15,303 bases of DNA from an uncultured Chlorobiaceae bacterium (GTDB lineage: Bacteria > Bacteroidota > Chlorobiia > Chlorobiales > Chlorobiaceae): positions 1-15,303 of the forward strand of contig CAIVCU010000152.1 in the NCBI GenBank assembly GCA_903904495.1. The letters run 5' to 3'. Each line of letters starts with the position of its first letter. Position 1 is the first letter of the stretch. This document shows positions 13,898 to 15,303 of this stretch, in pieces. The position numbers were made by a program, and so were the translations under genes. The notes under the pieces are model-generated. The model saw nothing but the letters and a program-made list of their open reading frames with translations. It was not told the origin of the DNA and searched no databases.

Positions 13898-13965
13898 AAT
13901 AACGCCCGGAGCAGCAGGCTCAGGTTAAGAAGAAGGTTATTGCGGTTCGTTGTACACATGGTCAT
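13891..13965 (-). CDS. leuL: Leucine-rich leader peptide of leuA
   Basis: A short reading frame on the minus strand beginning at ATG 13965 or, two codons later in the same frame, ATG 13959, and ending at TAA 13891-13893 (24 or 22 residues). Ten residues are leucine, in blocks: three CTT codons, one CTG, then CTG-CTG-CTC, and finally TTA-TTG-CTC immediately before the stop. The remaining residues are Met, Cys, Thr, Asn, Arg, Ser and Ala, with no Ile or Val, so it should sense leucine specifically. The five different codons would sample several tRNA-Leu isoacceptors. No strong Shine-Dalgarno is visible. It sits ~108 bases upstream of leuA and directly before the alternative antiterminator/terminator structures. 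Function as a stable peptide is not expected; its translation is the signal. Confidence 0.85.
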   Translation of the reverse strand: MTMCTTNRNNLLLNLSLLLRALLL

Positions 13966-14003
13966 CACAAAAATTCAACTTATCAAGCTGTAACGTTGCA
14001 TTA

Positions 14004-14031
14004 AAAATACAAAAATTGCGAACGCTTGCAA
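14004..14031 (-). promoter_or_regulatory. Candidate promoter of the leuA leader transcript
   Basis: On the minus strand TTGCAA (14031-14026) and TATTTT (14009-14004) are separated by 16 bases, 4 of 6 matches each to primary-sigma boxes. Transcription would begin ~30 bases before the leader peptide start. This is a plausible pattern match in an AT-rich stretch only. Confidence 0.35.
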
Positions 14032-14197
14032 TATAAACCCGAATATTTTCATACACCAGGCAATTGAGCGGGCAAGGAACGCCTACCATAAAAAGTTATT
14101 CCTTTGTCCGATAAAATCCCTCAGGGAACAGCGTGAATAGGAGGCTCTGTTGAACAGAAAAAAAAGAGAGCCGTCTGGAATGGATAGTAAGCTAAAT
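14032..14197. other. Gene-free stretch between leuA leader and tRNA-Asn terminator
   Basis: No gene is recognised here. It contains an inverted repeat GGCTCT/AGAGCC (14143-14148 with 14167-14172) that encloses a second small palindrome CTGTTGAACAG (14147-14157). No T-run follows on either strand, so it is not an evident terminator. Reading frames in this stretch that continue through the tRNA are judged spurious. Confidence 0.5.
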
Positions 14198-14240
14198 AAA
14201 AAAAGGAAGCACTCCTTTTTTGAAGAGACTTCCTTTTTTT
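14198..14240 (-). terminator. Terminator of tRNA-Asn, potentially bidirectional
   Basis: A 12-bp inverted repeat (14198-14209 with 14229-14240) consists of five GC-containing pairs flanked by a run of seven A on one side and seven T on the other. The minus-strand transcript therefore ends in U7 four bases or so after the mature tRNA end. The symmetry means it could also stop plus-strand transcription. Confidence 0.85.
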
Positions 14241-14243
14241 CAG

Positions 14244-14315
14244 CTCCGCGGGAAGGACTCGAACCTACAACCCTGCGATTAACAGTCGCATGCTCTACCA
14301 TTGAGCTACCGCGGA
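14244..14315 (-). tRNA. tRNA-Asn (anticodon GTT)
   Basis: 72 nucleotides on the minus strand fold as a full cloverleaf: acceptor TCCGCGG/CCGCGGA, D-arm GCTC/GAGC, anticodon stem TGCGA/TCGCA with loop CTGTTAA (anticodon GTT), 5-base variable loop, T-arm with loop TTCGAGT, and discriminator G, which is usual for tRNA-Asn. The T-stem (GTAGG/CCTTC) has one T-T mismatch at its second pair. The 3' CCA is not encoded. A terminator follows directly, so it appears to be a single-gene transcript. Confidence 0.95.
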
Positions 14316-14350
14316 ATATCATTAGCAGCATTGTTACTGCTGATTGGCGA

Positions 14351-14380
14351 ATAATATAATCCCCTTTTTTTTAAATACAA
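14351..14380 (-). promoter_or_regulatory. Candidate promoter of tRNA-Asn
   Basis: On the minus strand TTGTAT (14380-14375) and TATTAT (14356-14351, 5 of 6 matches to the -10 consensus) are separated by 18 bases that include an A8 tract. The -10 box lies 36 bases before the mature tRNA 5' end, a reasonable distance for a short precursor. Pattern match only. Confidence 0.35.
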
Positions 14381-14490
14381 ACCGTCATCTGCTTTTTTTG
14401 TGAGATTTGTGTTGAAAGTTGTACCGTCAACCATTTTCATTTTCCATAATAATTTTTGTACATTGGTGTTCTTTTACTGAAAAGGCAGTT

Positions 14491-15018
14491 ATGCATAAAG
14501 ATAAATCGCAAATAGCGATCCGTATAACGGATCTTGTGCAGGTAATTCATGAGTTTGATTTTACCTGCAAAGCCTCTGATTTTGAAGGCTGGCAGTTAGC
14601 GGAAGCTGGTTTTACGAGGGATATACACCTCTGTGTGGTTGCTGAAAAAAGTGAAGATCAGGTAACCGTCACGATTAAAACAGCTACTGTAGCAGATTTT
14701 ACCTGCGATATTTGTCTTGCTCCGATATCAAGAGCTCTTTCCGGAGTACTGAAACTCTATTATATGTTGGGTGTGCCTGTCGAAGATGCTCAAGACTGGA
14801 ATGAGGAGTACCGTTTCCTTGACAAGAACGCTGAGACCATAGATCTTAACGGAGATGTTTGCGAAACCCTGCTGCTATCGCTGCCATTGAAGGTAGCATG
14901 TACAGATAATCCGCATTGCAAGCTTTTTGGACGTGATGAAAAAAATGAAGAGTCTCATGCAGAGGAGATAAGTTCCTGGCATGAGTCTCTTGAACAGCTG
15001 AAAAATAAGTATCGTTAA
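14491..15018 (+). CDS. yceD: YceD/DUF177 family protein
   Basis: With the start at ATG 14491 (AAAGG just upstream) the protein has 175 residues, the usual size. The family's cysteine pair appears as D-F-T-C72-D-I-C75-L-A-P-I, and a second conserved region as L-P-L-K-V-A-C-T-D-N-P-H-C-K. Its position directly upstream of rpmF and plsX is the near-universal context of the family. Work on related proteins links them to 23S rRNA accumulation and ribosome biogenesis, but the mechanism is not settled. The reading frame is open to an ATG at 14419, but those 24 residues are hydrophobic and not family-like. It probably forms an operon with rpmF (25 bases downstream) and plsX. Confidence 0.9.
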   Translation: MHKDKSQIAIRITDLVQVIHEFDFTCKASDFEGWQLAEAGFTRDIHLCVVAEKSEDQVTVTIKTATVADFTCDICLAPISRALSGVLKLYYMLGVPVEDAQDWNEEYRFLDKNAETIDLNGDVCETLLLSLPLKVACTDNPHCKLFGRDEKNEESHAEEISSWHESLEQLKNKYR

Positions 15019-15043
15019 CCGATTATAAATAAAGAGTACCGCT

Positions 15044-15235
15044 ATGGCCAATCCTAAAGCCAAAATGTCTAAATCCAGAAGGGATAAAAGACGTGCCCAG
15101 TTCAATGCCCGGACCAAGCCGGCAACCACGGTCGTTTGCGCGAACTGCGGTGAACCAACCCTTCCGCACCGTGCCTGTCGCCATTGCGGTCACTACCGCG
15201 GCAGATGCGTTGTCAATAAATTAGCAAAGAGCTGA
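15044..15235 (+). CDS. rpmF: 50S ribosomal protein L32
   Basis: 63 residues. The N-terminus M-A-N-P-K-A-K-M-S-K-S-R-R-D-K-R-R is typical of L32, followed by a zinc ribbon C32-x2-C35-x9-C45-x2-C48 and the family ending G-H-Y-R-G-R. It is therefore the zinc-binding (C+) form of L32. It is located between yceD and plsX, the standard arrangement coupling a ribosomal protein to fatty-acid/phospholipid synthesis genes. Confidence 0.97.
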   Translation: MANPKAKMSKSRRDKRRAQFNARTKPATTVVCANCGEPTLPHRACRHCGHYRGRCVVNKLAKS

Positions 15236-15262
15236 TAACCCTAACAAGACAAAAACCCCATC

Positions 15263-15303
15263 ATGTTGACCATTGTTGTTGACGCCATGGGCGGAGATAA
15301 TGC
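15263..15303 (+). CDS. plsX: Phosphate acyltransferase PlsX, N-terminal fragment (3' end outside window)
   Basis: Only the first 13 complete codons are present: M-L-T-I-V-V-D-A-M-G-G-D-N, which contain the PlsX N-terminal signature V-D-A-M-G-G-D. PlsX makes acyl-phosphate from acyl-ACP for phospholipid synthesis. The start is 27 bases after the rpmF stop codon, with no strong Shine-Dalgarno. The call rests on the signature plus the yceD-rpmF-plsX gene order. Confidence 0.92.
   Translation, partial: MLTIVVDAMGGDN

Noticed and set aside
14083..14359. Two opposite reading frames running across the tRNA-Asn, one of them with AGGAGG before a TTG
   Set aside because: Both translate through the tRNA (for example G-S-S-M-V-E-H-A-T-V-N-R-R-V-V-G-S-S-P-S on the minus strand), a well-known spurious product of tRNA genes; neither has an independent domain.
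1..15303. CRISPR arrays, insertion sequences, prophage or toxin-antitoxin modules
   Set aside because: No regularly spaced direct repeats, transposase or integrase motifs, or terminal inverted repeats with target duplications were seen; the window looks like core chromosome.

Overview
The window looks like a piece of chromosome from a green sulfur bacterium (Chlorobiaceae). The main clue is a pair of small CAACH cytochromes whose haem domains resemble soluble cytochrome c-555 of that group. A Bat-type (aerotolerance) BatD, a vitamin B12-type radical SAM protein and a long-form LeuA fit this assignment. It is inferred from family resemblance, not from a database search. The coding pattern is dense, with short gaps, several 4-bp overlaps and mostly weak Shine-Dalgarno sequences.

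Layout. (1) Positions 1-405 hold the 3' end of a class V aminotransferase with a strong terminator. (2) Positions 493-6241 form a plus-strand run: a TPR protein of BatC/BatE type, a B12-binding radical SAM enzyme, a lipoprotein cytochrome c, a soluble cytochrome c-555, a SemiSWEET-like transporter, ProC and BatD. Two intrinsic terminators divide this run. (3) Positions 6276-8124, minus strand, encode a glycerophosphodiester phosphodiesterase, an RsbRD-N-like protein and a short charged protein of unknown function. (4) Positions 8335-9094, plus strand, encode a 58-residue Pmp3/YqaE membrane protein and a universal stress protein. (5) Positions 9069-11980, minus strand, are a compact zinc-type regulator/uptake operon: a Fur/Zur-family regulator, then ZnuA-, ZnuC- and ZnuB-like genes. 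A perfect 13-bp palindrome sits just upstream of the regulator. (6) Positions 12043-14031, minus strand, are leuA with its terminator and a 5' leader. (7) Positions 14198-14315 are tRNA-Asn(GTT) on the minus strand with its own terminator. (8) Positions 14491-15303, plus strand, are the conserved yceD-rpmF-plsX cluster, with plsX cut by the window edge.

The most notable regulatory structure lies upstream of leuA. A 22- to 24-codon reading frame carries ten leucine codons in blocks of three, one, three and three. It is followed by two mutually exclusive RNA pairings: an antiterminator that begins over the last Leu codon and stop codon, and a 13-bp terminator with a U-run. This is the arrangement of ribosome-mediated transcription attenuation responding to charged tRNA-Leu.

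The second point of interest is the mixed cluster at 493-6241. Two Bat-type envelope genes flank an uncharacterised B12/radical SAM enzyme and two paralogous cytochromes, one membrane-tethered and one soluble. The BatA and BatB von Willebrand-domain partners are not in the window.
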